From positions 12,214,001 through 12,278,000 of the forward strand of contig NZ_CP085193.1 in NCBI RefSeq assembly GCF_024298965.1: 64,000 nucleotides of DNA, read 5' to 3'. The position numbers and the translations under genes are program-made. A model generated the notes under the pieces. It did not search any database and was not told the origin of the DNA. It worked only from the letters and a program-made list of their open reading frames with translations. Positions 8,966 through 17,808 of this stretch are shown one piece after another. Positions within the stretch are counted from its first letter, which is position 1. The number at the start of each line of letters is the position of its first letter. This stretch comes from Streptomyces rapamycinicus NRRL 5491 (GTDB lineage: Bacteria; Actinomycetota; Actinomycetes; Streptomycetales; Streptomycetaceae).

Positions 8966-9996
8966 GGGCAGCGCGAATCACCGCGTTCGGCGGACCGGAG
9001 GTCTTCGAGGTCACCGACGTACCCGCCCCCGAACCGGCGCCGGGCGAGGTGCTGGTGCGGCTACACGCCGCCGGGCTGAACCGGGCCGACATCATCGTCA
9101 GAGAGGGCAGGTTCCCAGAGGCACCGCAGCCACCGATGATCCTCGGGGTCGAGGGGGCCGGCGAGATCGCCGTCGTCGGCGAGGGGGTCACCGGGTTCGC
9201 CCCAGGCGACCGGGTCGCGATCAACCCGATGAAGGTCTGCGACAAGTGCGAACACTGCCGGAGCGGCCGGGACAGCGAGTGTCCCCGCCTGCAGATCGTC
9301 GGGGAGCACTTCGACGGAGCCTACGCGGAGTACATCGCGCTACCCGCCCGCAACGTCGTCCCGGCCCCCGCCGGGCTGGGGTACGACCAGCTCGCCGCCG
9401 GCATCGTCGCCTACATGACGGCCTGGCACATGCTGAAGACCCGCGGTCAGCTCCAGCCCGGCGAGACCGTGCTCGTCGTCGGCGCGGGCAGCGGCGTCGC
9501 GAGCGCCGCGGTGCAGGTCGCGAAGGCGCTGGGCGCCACGGTGATCGCCACGACCAGCACCGAGCGCAAGACGGAGCAGGTCCGCGCGCTCGGCGCCGAC
9601 GAGGTGATCAACTACCGGGCGGAGCCGAACTTCCACGAATCGGTGCGCAAGCTGACCGGCGGACTGGGCGTCGACGTGGTGCACGAGACCGTTGGGCGCG
9701 CAACGGTGCAGAAGTCCGTCCTGTCCGCGCGACACGGTGGCCGGCTGGTCGGCATGGGTTCGCACACCGGCAAGACCGCCGAACTGGACCTCTGGAGCCT
9801 CTACCGGCGCGAGATCACCTTCATCGGCTGCCACACCTCGAACCGCGCCGAGATCGCCGAGTTCCTGCCGCTGCTGGCCGACGGCTCGCTCAGCCCCGTC
9901 GTCGACTCGGTCTTCCCGCTGGCCGCCGCGGCCGAGGCCCAGGCCCGGCTCGACGCACCCGACCGCTTCGGCAAGGTCGTGCTCTCGATCGACTGA
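8962..9996 (+). CDS. zinc-binding alcohol dehydrogenase/quinone oxidoreductase (MDR superfamily)
   Basis: A 344-residue medium-chain dehydrogenase. The segment CDKCEHCRSGRDSEC gives the four Cys of the structural zinc site, VEGAGEIAVVGEGV is the catalytic-domain signature, and VVGAGSGVASAAVQVAKALGA is the Rossmann nucleotide loop. The first catalytic-zinc Cys position reads as an Asn/Arg segment (AAGLNRAD), as in quinone-oxidoreductase-like members, so a purely alcohol-oxidising role is not certain. Translationally coupled to the M20 gene. Confidence 0.9.
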   Translation: MRAARITAFGGPEVFEVTDVPAPEPAPGEVLVRLHAAGLNRADIIVREGRFPEAPQPPMILGVEGAGEIAVVGEGVTGFAPGDRVAINPMKVCDKCEHCRSGRDSECPRLQIVGEHFDGAYAEYIALPARNVVPAPAGLGYDQLAAGIVAYMTAWHMLKTRGQLQPGETVLVVGAGSGVASAAVQVAKALGATVIATTSTERKTEQVRALGADEVINYRAEPNFHESVRKLTGGLGVDVVHETVGRATVQKSVLSARHGGRLVGMGSHTGKTAELDLWSLYRREITFIGCHTSNRAEIAEFLPLLADGSLSPVVDSVFPLAAAAEAQARLDAPDRFGKVVLSID

Positions 9997-10208
9997 GGCC
10001 CGCGTCCCCACCGCCGTATCCCGCTCCCAACGGGTACTTCCCAGGTCTCAGAACTGTCCGCGACACCGTCGACGTCGGCGGCCGCCTCCGATACCGCACA
10101 GGACCAGCGGGAATGACCGCGGGGCGGTGCTTGGAGGCGCGGGGCGGCGCGGGGCGGGCTGATGCCGGGACTGAAGAGCCCAGACCCTGCTAGCCTGTCC
10201 CACGGTGC

Positions 10209-10238
10209 GGAACGCCCGTTCATGCCTGACGGCGTTCC
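10209..10238 (+). promoter_or_regulatory. inverted repeat before iclR, likely autoregulatory operator
   Basis: GGAACGCC (10209-10216) and GGCGTTCC (10231-10238) form a perfect 8-bp inverted repeat with a 14-base spacer; the spacer contains a further CGTTC half-site. It ends 27 bases before the iclR-family start. IclR proteins commonly repress themselves and a neighbouring operon, and the half-site recurs at 5060-5085. Binding is inferred. Confidence 0.55.
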
Positions 10239-10264
10239 TTTGCGTTGGAGAGCGGGAGTCGGCG

Positions 10265-11038
10265 ATGGGACAGCTGGAAACGAGCAAGGGCATCAGCAGC
10301 GTCCTGAGCACCTTGCAGGTACTGGAGGTCGTCGCGCAGCGCCAGCCGATCGGGGTGTCCGAATTGGCGCGCGCCACCAGCATGCCGAAAAGCAGCGTCC
10401 ACCGGTGCCTGGTCACCCTCCGAGAGGCGGGGTGGCTGAGGATCGTGGACCCGAACCGGGTGCTCTGGGGAGTGACCAGCAAACCCCTCGACATCGGACT
10501 CAGCAGCTCCGGGGAGCAAAGCCTGCGCGATGTCGCGCACCCGCATCTTGAGGCCCTGCGCGACTCCACCAACGAGACCGTCCACCTCGTCATCCGGGAC
10601 GGCACCTCACTTACGATCATCATGCGGGAGGACAGCCGGCAGGCCGTGCGGACGTACGTCGAGATCGGCACCCGAGCCCCGCTACACGCCACCTCGTGTG
10701 GCCTGGCCGTGCTCGCGAAGCTCGGCGACGACGAGATCAACGGCCTGCTGGCCTCCGGTCTCGACCGCTACACCGACACCACACCCACCTCGCTGGAGCG
10801 GGTCCGGGAGGAGATCGAGCGGACCCGCGCCCGGGGGTTCTCGACCAACGACGAGTCCTGGTGGCGGCCGGGGGTCAGCGCCATCGGCGCCGCCATCATG
10901 AACTCGGCCGGGCGTCCGGTGGCCGCGCTCGCCGTATCGGTGCCGTCCAGCCGTTTCGAGCGCGACAAGATCGCGTCCTACGGCGAGTGCGCGGTGAAGA
11001 CGGCGGCGGCGATCTCGGAGTCGCTGGCGGACCGCTGA
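10265..11038 (+). CDS. IclR family transcriptional regulator
   Basis: A 257-residue protein with an N-terminal winged helix-turn-helix (residues about 20-75, IGVSELARATSMPKSSVHRCL) and a C-terminal effector domain with family landmarks TSCGLAVLAKL and the final SVSALAVS-like segment (PVAALAVSVP). ATG 10265 is used because it aligns with family N-termini; the open frame extends upstream without support. It is probably the local regulator of the catabolic operon that precedes it, sensing a small carboxylate. Confidence 0.9.
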   Translation: MGQLETSKGISSVLSTLQVLEVVAQRQPIGVSELARATSMPKSSVHRCLVTLREAGWLRIVDPNRVLWGVTSKPLDIGLSSSGEQSLRDVAHPHLEALRDSTNETVHLVIRDGTSLTIIMREDSRQAVRTYVEIGTRAPLHATSCGLAVLAKLGDDEINGLLASGLDRYTDTTPTSLERVREEIERTRARGFSTNDESWWRPGVSAIGAAIMNSAGRPVAALAVSVPSSRFERDKIASYGECAVKTAAAISESLADR

Positions 11039-11934
11039 TCCCACAGCCCTCGAAGCGATCGCGACGCTGTCCGGTTCCCCTTTCTTGCCCCATTCGCGGG
11101 TGGCCAGGGTGTTGACCGTGGCTGGGTCGATGTTGGGGTCGGCGTCGAAGCCGAACGCCCGCAGGCTGTTGTCGCGGGGATGGAGGCGGTCTTGATCCGG
11201 TCAACCCCGCGGTCTGACCGTCCGCCTCCCATGATCGGCGGTGATCCGGCACGGGCGGCCTCGCCGCAGGAACCTGCCCTGTCAGGGCCTTCGGGCTTGC
11301 GGGCCAGGAGGCAGGCGTGCGGTCTCTTCACCCGTCCGCCGGGCTCCTGCTCCAGCCTCGCGGTGACGACGAGTCCGGCCTGCTCCAGCAGGCCGACCAT
11401 GCGGTCCAGAGGCAGGAGGTACGACTCGTAGGACACCGGACGGCCATAGCCCTGGGTCGGCTGCAGCCGTTCATCGCCGACATAGTCTCCCCAGAGCAGA
11501 CAGCCGCCGGGCGCGAGTGTGCGGTGGAACTCGGCGAACACCGCCGGCAGCCACTGCGGGGGCGTGTGGTGGGTGGAATACCAGGCCAGGATGCCACCGA
11601 GCTCGTCGTCCCTCATCTCCAGCGCGGTCATCGAGCCCTCGGTGAACCGCAGGTCCGGATAGGCGTGCCGAGCCAGCCCGATCATCTCCGGCGACAGATC
11701 GACGCCGAAGGCGGACACCCCCAGCCCGGCCAGGTGCGCCGTTATGCGGCCGGGGCCGCACCCCAGGTCCGCGACCGGCCCCGGACCGGCCGTCCGCACG
11801 AGTTCGGCGAACCCCGCCAGCATCGCGCGAGACAGCGGGTCCAACTCGGCGGGAGGCGGGACGCGTTCGACGTAGTCGGCGGCGACCGTGTCGTACGACT
11901 CCCGGACAGCGGTCAGAAAGGAGGGCGTAGCCAT
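10978..11934 (-). CDS. SAM-dependent class I methyltransferase with read-through C-terminal tail
   Basis: Starting at ATG 11934 the protein opens with MATPSFLTAVRESYDTVAAD and shows motif I VADLGCGPGRITAHL, then GVDLSPEMIGLAR, the usual AdoMet site of the methyltransferase_11/25 type. Homology-like sequence ends near residue 225 (CLLARKPEG). There is no stop there; the frame runs another 90 residues through a fragment of an IstB gene and over the 3' end of iclR. The normal length is about 220 residues, so the original C-terminus seems to have been lost by insertion or deletion. Substrate unknown. Confidence 0.8.
   Translation of the reverse strand: MATPSFLTAVRESYDTVAADYVERVPPPAELDPLSRAMLAGFAELVRTAGPGPVADLGCGPGRITAHLAGLGVSAFGVDLSPEMIGLARHAYPDLRFTEGSMTALEMRDDELGGILAWYSTHHTPPQWLPAVFAEFHRTLAPGGCLLWGDYVGDERLQPTQGYGRPVSYESYLLPLDRMVGLLEQAGLVVTARLEQEPGGRVKRPHACLLARKPEGPDRAGSCGEAARAGSPPIMGGGRSDRGVDRIKTASIPATTACGRSASTPTPTSTQPRSTPWPPANGARKGNRTASRSLRGLWDQRSASDSEIAAAVFTAHSP
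11060..11207 (-). pseudogene. IstB (IS21-family helper ATPase) fragment
   Basis: Read on the minus strand with one frame change, the segment encodes DRIKTASIP, then RDNSLRAFGFDADPNIDPAT followed by VNTLATREWG and KKGEPD. This matches the stretch just before the Walker A motif of IstB-like ATPases. The ATP-binding loop and both ends of the element are missing, so this is a short relic of an IS21-type insertion. Confidence 0.6.
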
Positions 11935-12121
11935 ACGGGCGACCCTAGACCGGGCAACTGACAGGCCGTGGCGCGACCTTGTTGACCTGCCTGACATCCA
12001 CCGCCGCGGACAGCCGACCATCACACCGACCCGGCTGACCTATGCGGTCACAGCACCCCGATGAATTTCGCAGGCGAAAACCCGGCGACGTCGGCGATCA
12101 TCCCCGGGATACTGGTCGCTC

Positions 12122-12868
12122 ATGGATGAGGTCAAAGTCGTCGTCGCCCATTCCGAGCGCGCGACTCTGCGCGTCGGCGACGTGTTCCTGAAGGTGGACG
12201 CCGATCAGGCGCGCATCGATGTCGAGGTCGAGGCGATGTCCCTCGCGCCGGTCCCGACCCCGGAGGTCCTGTGGCGCAGGCCGTCCGTGCTCGCGATCGC
12301 CGCACTCCCGGGGACGACGCTTGGGCGTCTCGGCGGGCCGTCGACCGGGTCGCCGGCGGCGTGGGCCGCGGCGGGCGCCGCCATCCGAAAGCTGCACGAC
12401 GCGCCGCTGCCGCCCCTGCCGGGCCGGGCCGGCCGGGACATCGTCGCGCTGGCGGCGGAACTCGACGGCGAGTGCGAGTTGCTCGTGACGAACGGTGTCC
12501 TGCCCGCCGACCTGGTCACCCGCAACCGCCAGATCGCCGAGGCCGCGCTCCGGCCGTGGACTCCGGCGTTCACGCACGGCGACCTGCAGATCGCGCACGT
12601 CTTCGTCGACGGCGACGAGGTCACCGGCATCATCGACTGGTCCGAGGCGGGCCAGGGTGACGCCCTGTACGACCTCGCCACCTTCACGCTCGGACACGAG
12701 GAGCACCTCGACGACGTCATCGCCGGCTATGGCACCGACATCGACCTCGACGTGATCCACGCGTGGTGGTCGTTGCGAAGCCTGCTGGCGGTTCGCTGGC
12801 TGATCGAGCACGGCTTCGACCCCTTCGCGCCGGGCTGTGAGGTCGACGTGCTGAGATCCCGCATGTGA
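12122..12868 (+). CDS. aminoglycoside phosphotransferase (APH)-fold kinase
   Basis: A 248-residue kinase-like protein. The catalytic-loop motif FTHGDLQIAHVFVDGD (His-Gly-Asp) and the metal-binding IIDWSEAGQGDALYDLA are clear; the N-lobe is short but has the FLKVD strand. This group includes antibiotic kinases and many small-molecule kinases with unknown targets. It stands alone between insertion-sequence relics, so there is no context for its substrate. Confidence 0.85.
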   Translation: MDEVKVVVAHSERATLRVGDVFLKVDADQARIDVEVEAMSLAPVPTPEVLWRRPSVLAIAALPGTTLGRLGGPSTGSPAAWAAAGAAIRKLHDAPLPPLPGRAGRDIVALAAELDGECELLVTNGVLPADLVTRNRQIAEAALRPWTPAFTHGDLQIAHVFVDGDEVTGIIDWSEAGQGDALYDLATFTLGHEEHLDDVIAGYGTDIDLDVIHAWWSLRSLLAVRWLIEHGFDPFAPGCEVDVLRSRM

Positions 12869-12884
12869 GGCCGCGCGGGCCCGA

Positions 12885-13022
12885 CTGACGGAGCCGTGCC
12901 CGGTGCCGTGCCGGGCGAGGTGCGGGGTGATCTGGAGCAACAGCTCGTGCAGGTGCTGCCGGACCCCGGCCTCGTTCCAGTTTCGCAGCCGCCGCCAGCA
13001 GGTCATCCCCTGCGCGGCCGGG
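12885..13022 (-). pseudogene. IS5-type transposase fragment
   Basis: On the minus strand the frame reads GMTCWRRLRNWNEAGVRQHL followed by HELLL. This is the N-terminal signature of many Streptomyces IS5-family transposases (usual form GMTCWRRLRDWNEAGVW). Only about 45 residues survive, after which the sequence is unrelated. It lies between the APH-like gene and the hydrolase gene. Confidence 0.7.
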
Positions 13023-13037
13023 CAGGCCTGAGCGGCG

Positions 13038-13952
13038 TCAGTCGCCGCCGGCGATGAAGTCGGCTATCGCGGCAGCGACGGCTTCGGGCTGCTCATCGGG
13101 GATGAAGTGCCCGGCGCCGGGCACGGTGACTCCGCTGGTGTTGTCGGCCCACGGGCTGATGGAGGCCGCCATGTCCGGGATGGAGCCGTGGCTGCTGGAG
13201 ATTCCGAGAATGGGCACGGTCAGGTGCTGCCGGCTGAGCGCCTGGTGGTTCTTGCGCGCCGACTCGGCGGCGTCTCGGTAGTAGGCGAGGGAGGCGCGGA
13301 GGCCGCCGTCGGCGGCGAGGGCCGCTGCGTAGTGGTCGAGGTCGGCGTCGTCGAATGTGCCGGGAGCGAGGGCCTTCACCTTCAGGAACCAGCCGACGTA
13401 CTCCCGTTCGCGGCCGGCGAGCAGGGTCTCGGGCAGGTCGGGCACGAGGTGGAACGCGAAATGCCAGGTCTTCCACGCCCGGGCCGGGTCGGTGGGAATC
13501 GTTTCCGGGAGGGTGATGCCGGGGATTCCCGCGTCGAGCAGGGCGACCCCGCGCAGTTGGCTTTCGTAGTTGAGGGCGAGGGAGAAGGCGACCCAGGCGC
13601 CGATGTCGTGGGCGGCCAGCCAGTAGGCCGGCACTCCGAGTGCCTTTACGGCGGCGTGGACGTGGGCGGCGACCGTGTGGGTGTCGTAGCTGCGCTCCGG
13701 GCGCTCGGAGTGGCCCTGGCCCGGCAGGTCGATCGCGATGACGCGGAACCGGCCGGCGAGGCTGGGCATGACCTTTCGCCAGGCCCGCCAGGTTTGCGGG
13801 AACCCGGCGAGCAGGACGACAGCCGGGCCGGCCGGCTGGCCGCCTTCGACGCCATGAAGGCGGATGCCGTCTGCGTCGACCCAGCGGTGGGTGAATCCGG
13901 CCAGGTCGTGCAGGGGCAGGTCGCGGACGGGGTTGCTTTCGGAGACGGTCAT
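13038..13952 (-). CDS. alpha/beta hydrolase (epoxide hydrolase/dehalogenase-like)
   Basis: A 304-residue protein; ATG 13952 follows GGAGG by 5 bases. The nucleophile-elbow segment reads AHDIGAWVAF, with Asp where serine hydrolases have Ser, as in epoxide hydrolases and haloacid/haloalkane dehalogenases. DLPGQGHSERP follows the oxyanion strand, and VPGAGHFIPDEQPEAV carries the catalytic His. It faces a divergently transcribed TetR gene with a perfect operator in between, so it is probably that regulator's target. Confidence 0.87.
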   Translation of the reverse strand: MTVSESNPVRDLPLHDLAGFTHRWVDADGIRLHGVEGGQPAGPAVVLLAGFPQTWRAWRKVMPSLAGRFRVIAIDLPGQGHSERPERSYDTHTVAAHVHAAVKALGVPAYWLAAHDIGAWVAFSLALNYESQLRGVALLDAGIPGITLPETIPTDPARAWKTWHFAFHLVPDLPETLLAGREREYVGWFLKVKALAPGTFDDADLDHYAAALAADGGLRASLAYYRDAAESARKNHQALSRQHLTVPILGISSSHGSIPDMAASISPWADNTSGVTVPGAGHFIPDEQPEAVAAAIADFIAGGD

Positions 13953-13959
13953 GGGATCC

Positions 13960-14226
13960 TCCATCGGTGTTGGGGTGTGGTGGCCCGGCGGTTCGCCCGA
14001 GGGCCAGGCCCGCGAGGGTGATGCAGACGACGAGGGCGGCCAGCGTGGTGCTCGAAATCCGGGTCCCGGCGGCCTGGACCGCACAGCGCGTCCGTGACGC
14101 CCCGGTCGTGAGCAGCGTGCCGGCGACTCCTAATACGTAGGCGATGAAGACGACGGCGGCGGCCGGGGTTGCCTGGTGCGCCTGCCGCGCTGTCTCAATG
14201 TGCGAGGGACGCCCGGTCATGATCAC
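13960..14226 (-). CDS. possible small two-helix membrane protein, end uncertain
   Basis: From ATG 14226 the frame encodes about 80 residues with two hydrophobic stretches (AAAVVFIAYVLGVAGTLL and TTLAALVVCITLAGLALG). There is no stop before the hydrolase gene; the frame continues as nonsense in a different frame of that gene, so the true end may be hidden by a frameshift. It lies next to the TetR operator and would be the first gene of the hydrolase unit. No family recognised. Confidence 0.35.
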
Positions 14227-14241
14227 GTCTGAAGGCTAACA

Positions 14242-14267
14242 TATCTTGAACCGATCAGTTCAAGATA
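14242..14267 (+). promoter_or_regulatory. TetR operator: perfect inverted repeat
   Basis: TATCTTGAAC (14242-14251) and GTTCAAGATA (14258-14267) are perfect 10-bp arms around a 6-base spacer. The site lies between the divergent hydrolase-side ORF and the tetR-family gene, where such regulators bind to control both. A possible -10 box TAGAAT (14266-14271) overlaps the right arm, consistent with repression of the tetR gene. Confidence 0.75.
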
Positions 14268-14317
14268 GAATGATGGGCAGCATCCGGAACACCGACACAC
14301 CGGCAAGGAAGTGCCAC

Positions 14318-14908
14318 GTGGCAGGCAAGAAGCAGTTCGACATGGACACGGCGCTCGACGCCGCGATGATCCAGTTCTGGCGCGCCGGCTACGCCGACAC
14401 CTCAGTCGACGACTTGTCCCGGGCAACCGGCCTGAACCGCAGCTCGATCTACTCCTCGCTCGGCGACAAGGACACGCTGTTCCTTCGCTGCCTGGATCGC
14501 TACGCCGCGCGCTACGGCGACAAGTACGACGCCGCCCTGTCGTGTGCAGCCCCTGAGCCCCTAGCGGCTGTCCGCGCGTTCTTCGACGTCACCCTCGAGC
14601 GCATCGCCGATCCCGAACTGCCCGACGGATGCCTGATTGCCCAGTCGGTCATGGCGATTCCGGTGCTGAGCCCGGCCGTCGCGGCGCACGCCAGGCAGAC
14701 GCTCGGCTTCCAGCACCTGCGCCTGCGCGCCGCTCTGAAGGCCGGCCGACTGACCGACCAGGACGCCGAGGCCTTCGCCGTACACGCGGCGGCCGTGAAC
14801 CAGTCCCTCGCCGTCATGAGCAGAGCCGGGGCGAGCCCGGCGCAGCTCCTCGCCATAGTGGACGTGACCGTTGACGCGCTCTCGCAGGCGTTGCGCGCGC
14901 GCAACTAG
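14318..14908 (+). CDS. TetR family transcriptional regulator
   Basis: A 196-residue protein from GTG 14318, chosen because AAGGAAG lies 6 bases upstream and the product then starts VAGKKQFDMDTALDAAMIQF, a typical TetR N-terminus; ATG 14270 is a longer alternative that would start next to the operator. The helix-turn-helix is at residues about 25-50 (YADTSVDDLSRATGLNRSSI followed by YSSLGDKDTLF). The ligand domain resembles the AcuR/YxaF-like group with GCLIAQSVMAIP. Probably represses itself and the divergent alpha/beta hydrolase. Confidence 0.88.
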   Translation: MAGKKQFDMDTALDAAMIQFWRAGYADTSVDDLSRATGLNRSSIYSSLGDKDTLFLRCLDRYAARYGDKYDAALSCAAPEPLAAVRAFFDVTLERIADPELPDGCLIAQSVMAIPVLSPAVAAHARQTLGFQHLRLRAALKAGRLTDQDAEAFAVHAAAVNQSLAVMSRAGASPAQLLAIVDVTVDALSQALRARN

Positions 14909-15450
14909 GCCGTTTTAAGAGGTGCCTGCGGGGCCCTGTGTTACGGGATGGCGTCAGTGTGAGGGTGCAGCCCATGGCGTGATGTCTCCGTAAGTATTTT
15001 CCCGTTGTCTCCTGTGTGATCGTCCTGTCGTGGACGCCATGAGCTGAGACGTGCCCGCGTTCACCATGTCCCGCGTACTGCCCGCCATCAGTACCACTGG
15101 AACGTCCAGACCGAGCCGTCGACGAGGGCAGCCGCATACGCATCGAATTCGCCGAGCTCCATGATTTCCGGTCGCCCGGCGCGGTCATGGCCGTAGTGGG
15201 TCACCTTCTCGTCGGGGTGGGTGACGGCCAACCGAACGGGAACCGCCGCAGACGGCCTGCCTGACACGCGGCATCCGGAAGCTCTCGGTGCGGAGAGAAG
15301 CGGGCGGCCGCGCCGTGGCCGATACGACCCGCCCCGTGTGGCTGCTCCGACTGGCTCTGTCCACGCGAAGGACAGCACTTGGTCACCGGTCCGGGAGGCG
15401 CCCGGTGCCGTGAGGCATTCGAACCGAGCCGGTGATATCGACGCCCGGAG
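14909..15450. other. intergenic stretch with a C-terminal gene fragment
   Basis: No intact gene. On the minus strand, 15088-15245 encodes a protein-like C-terminus (VTHPDEKVTHYGHDRAGRPE, ending DGSVWTFQWY and a stop) with no credible start; upstream of it the frame becomes arginine- and proline-rich noise. I do not recognise the family. The remainder shows no repeat or RNA gene that I can support. Confidence 0.35.
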
Positions 15451-16061
15451 TCACAGGCCGAAGGCACCGCCTTCGACGAGGATGAGCAGGCCGATGGCGA
15501 TCAGGACCAGGGGCAGCAGGACGTGGCCCCAGCGGGCAAGTGCCTCAGCGATGACGGGTCGGGTGGCGAAGAACCTGCCCGCGAAGCACCACACGGCCAC
15601 CAGCACCAGGAATACCGCGGCGTAAACACTCATCCCACCGACACCGACACCGGCGGTGGCGAAGACGGGCACATAGACGCCGATGTTGTCGCCGCCGTTG
15701 GCGAAGGTGACCGCGGCGACCTCCAGCGGGCTCGGGCCGCCCTCCTTGGCCTGTTCCTCGTCCTCGTCCCCGCCCCGGCGCGGTGGTCCTTCCATGCCTG
15801 CCAGGCGGCCTTGAGACCCAGGGCGAGCGGCAGCAGGCCGAGGTACGGGATGGCGGACTCGGGCAGGAACGTGGCGCCGAACGCGGCGGCCACCGCCACG
15901 GCGAGGATCGCGGCGAAACCCAGGTACTGGCCCAGCACGATGCGGCGAGTGCATCCGGGATGGCCGGAGCCCTGGGCGAAGAACAGCGCCAGGATCAGGA
16001 TGTCGTCGATGTTGGTGACGGTGAACAGGCCGGATGCCTGCCCGATGATGCCCAGGCCCAC
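15451..16061 (-). CDS. CadD-type cadmium resistance transporter, frameshifted as read
   Basis: From GTG 16061 the protein opens GLGIIGQASGLFTVTNIDDI followed by LILALFF, and continues IVLGQYLGFAAILAVAVAAA, the pattern of the Cad transporter family (about 200 residues, five to six helices). After AWQAWKDHR the frame is lost by one base near 15775; the remainder (EVAAVTFANGGDNIGVYVP and two last helices) is in the other frame. One extra base in the CC/GGGG stretch restores a protein of about 203 residues. Metal or cation export at the membrane is the family role; the ion is not determined. Confidence 0.75.
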
Positions 16062-16354
16062 AAGTAGCTGCTCTCCTTCGACGCGGGTGTCCCGGTGACG
16101 CTACCCGGAGCCCGTACCACAGCGATCGCGGGGCCAGGGTTCGGTGCTGACCATTCTCGGGTTCCCCTCCGACTACTACTGGACGTCGGACTGGAAGTGG
16201 CCCGCGAAGCCGCACAAGATCGGAACCTGACCTGGCCGAACGAAGCGCCCCGCACAGAGAGAAGGCGGGGCCGCGCGCGAATGGGTCCTCATCGCGCGCC
16301 AGGAGGTCCCCGGCCGACCGTGACCAGCGGCCCGCTGGTAGCGGGGGACAGCGG
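16062..16354. other. intergenic stretch, nothing recognised
   Basis: About 290 bases between the histidine kinase stop and the CadD-like start, both on the minus strand. No convincing reading frame, terminator hairpin or operator was found. Confidence 0.4.
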
Positions 16355-17808
16355 TCATACCGGCGTCCGGGGACCGCTTCTGGGTGTCGGCGTGCGGCGT
16401 CCGACGCGGTGAGCGGCGCGTCCGGTGGCGCCCCCTGAGCGGCGTTCCCGCTCCACGGGGGGTAGCCGGACTCGGGCGTCCAGACCGCCGCTCGCAGTGG
16501 CGGCGTTGAGGGTGATCTGGCCACCGGAGGCGTGGACCAGGTGGCGGACGATGGGCAGGCCGAGGCCGGTGCCGTCGTGGTGGGAGTCGGAGGCGCGCCA
16601 GAAGCGGTCGAAGGCGCGCTCCCGGTCGGCCGGTGGCATGCCGGGGCCCTGGTCGATGACGTGGAGTTCGGCGCCTGGCGCTCGATAGAGGGTGATGGTC
16701 GTGCCGGGCGGGGAGACGCGCAGCGCGTTTGCGATCAGATTGTCGATGATCTGCTCCAGCGCCCCGGGTATCGCCCATACCCGGCCGGCCCCCGGTCCGG
16801 TGACGGCCACAGTGACGTGCTGTTCACAGGCGAGCGATTCCCACGTGGCGGCCCGGTCGGCGAGGACCGCGTCCAAGTCGACCGGCTCGGGGGTGGTAGC
16901 GGTGTTCTCCAGGCGGGCGAGGGCGAGGAGCCCGTGGACCATGCGGCTGAGCCGTTCGACTTCCTCGATGGTCTCCTCGAGGCTGGCGTGGGCGCGTAGG
17001 TCGAGGTAGGGCTCGAAGTTCTCCAGCCGTAGCCGCAACGAGGCCAGCGGGGTTTTGAGCTGGTGGGATGCCTCGGAGGCGAATCCGTGCTGGGCTTGGA
17101 GCAGGTGCTGCAGGCGGGTGGCGGTGTGGTTGAACGAGGCGGCCAGCCGGCGTAGTTCGGGCGGACCGGTGGCGGCGTCGGGCGGGTTGTCCAGGTGTCC
17201 GTCGGCGAGCTGGGTGGTGGCACGTTCCAGGGTGCGCAGAGGGCGGGTGATCCAGCGGGCCAAGGCGAACGCCACGAGGGCCACGGCGGCCAGGACACAC
17301 GTTCCGGCGACGACCAGAGCGAGCCAGATATGGCGCTCCCGGTCGGTGACCATCGTCATCGGGTATGTCACCTGGAGCGCGCCGCGGATGGTGGTTCCGG
17401 AGGAGCCCGGCATGGTCACCGCCAGGGCGTCACCGCCCCGTGCGTTCTTGCGGGTGGCGGTGGTGGCCTTGTTTCGCAGGGCGGCGGCGATGTCCGGCTG
17501 TCCGGATAGATCCGCCCCGGTGGCAGCAGTGCCTGCCGAGTCGGTGAGAAGGCGGCCGTCGCGGTCGACGACCACGACGCGAGCGCCGGTGTCGTCGGCG
17601 TACTCCCTCGCCAGCTCGGCAGGGCCTCCAGGTTGTGCTTCTCGATGTTCTCCTCGGCGACTTCGGCAAGCATCGACGCGTCGCGTTCCACTCCCTGGGA
17701 GAAGCGGGATTCCTCCCCACGGGCGTAGAAGTAGCCGAGCGGGATCTCGAGACCCACCAGTACGAGCAGTGCCAGCGCCAGGTAGCTCAGCAGCAGGCGG
17801 CGGGTCAT
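16355..17808 (-). CDS. sensor histidine kinase, frameshifted as read
   Basis: ATG 17808 overlaps the response regulator stop (ATGA). Domains in order: transmembrane helix (LLLSYLALALLVLVGLEIPL), extracytoplasmic sensor region, second helix (LALVVAGTCVLAAVALVAFA), HAMP, HisKA with the phospho-acceptor His in EASHQLKTPLASLRLRLENF, and HATPase with N-box NLIANALRVSPPG, DQGPGMPPADR and GTGLGLPIVRHL. The frame changes by one base near 17625 (EALP then ELAREYADD); an extra G restores a protein of about 484 residues. It forms a two-component pair with the preceding gene; the PepSY lipoprotein upstream may be part of the signal pathway. Confidence 0.85.

Noticed and set aside
13093..14226. A 377-residue minus-strand frame covering the hydrolase
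   Set aside because: Only the first 80 residues are protein-like (two hydrophobic helices); the rest is Arg/Pro-rich shadow of the hydrolase.
15410..15430. GCATTCGAACCG stretch as a tRNA T-arm
   Set aside because: No acceptor, D or anticodon stems fit around it on either strand.
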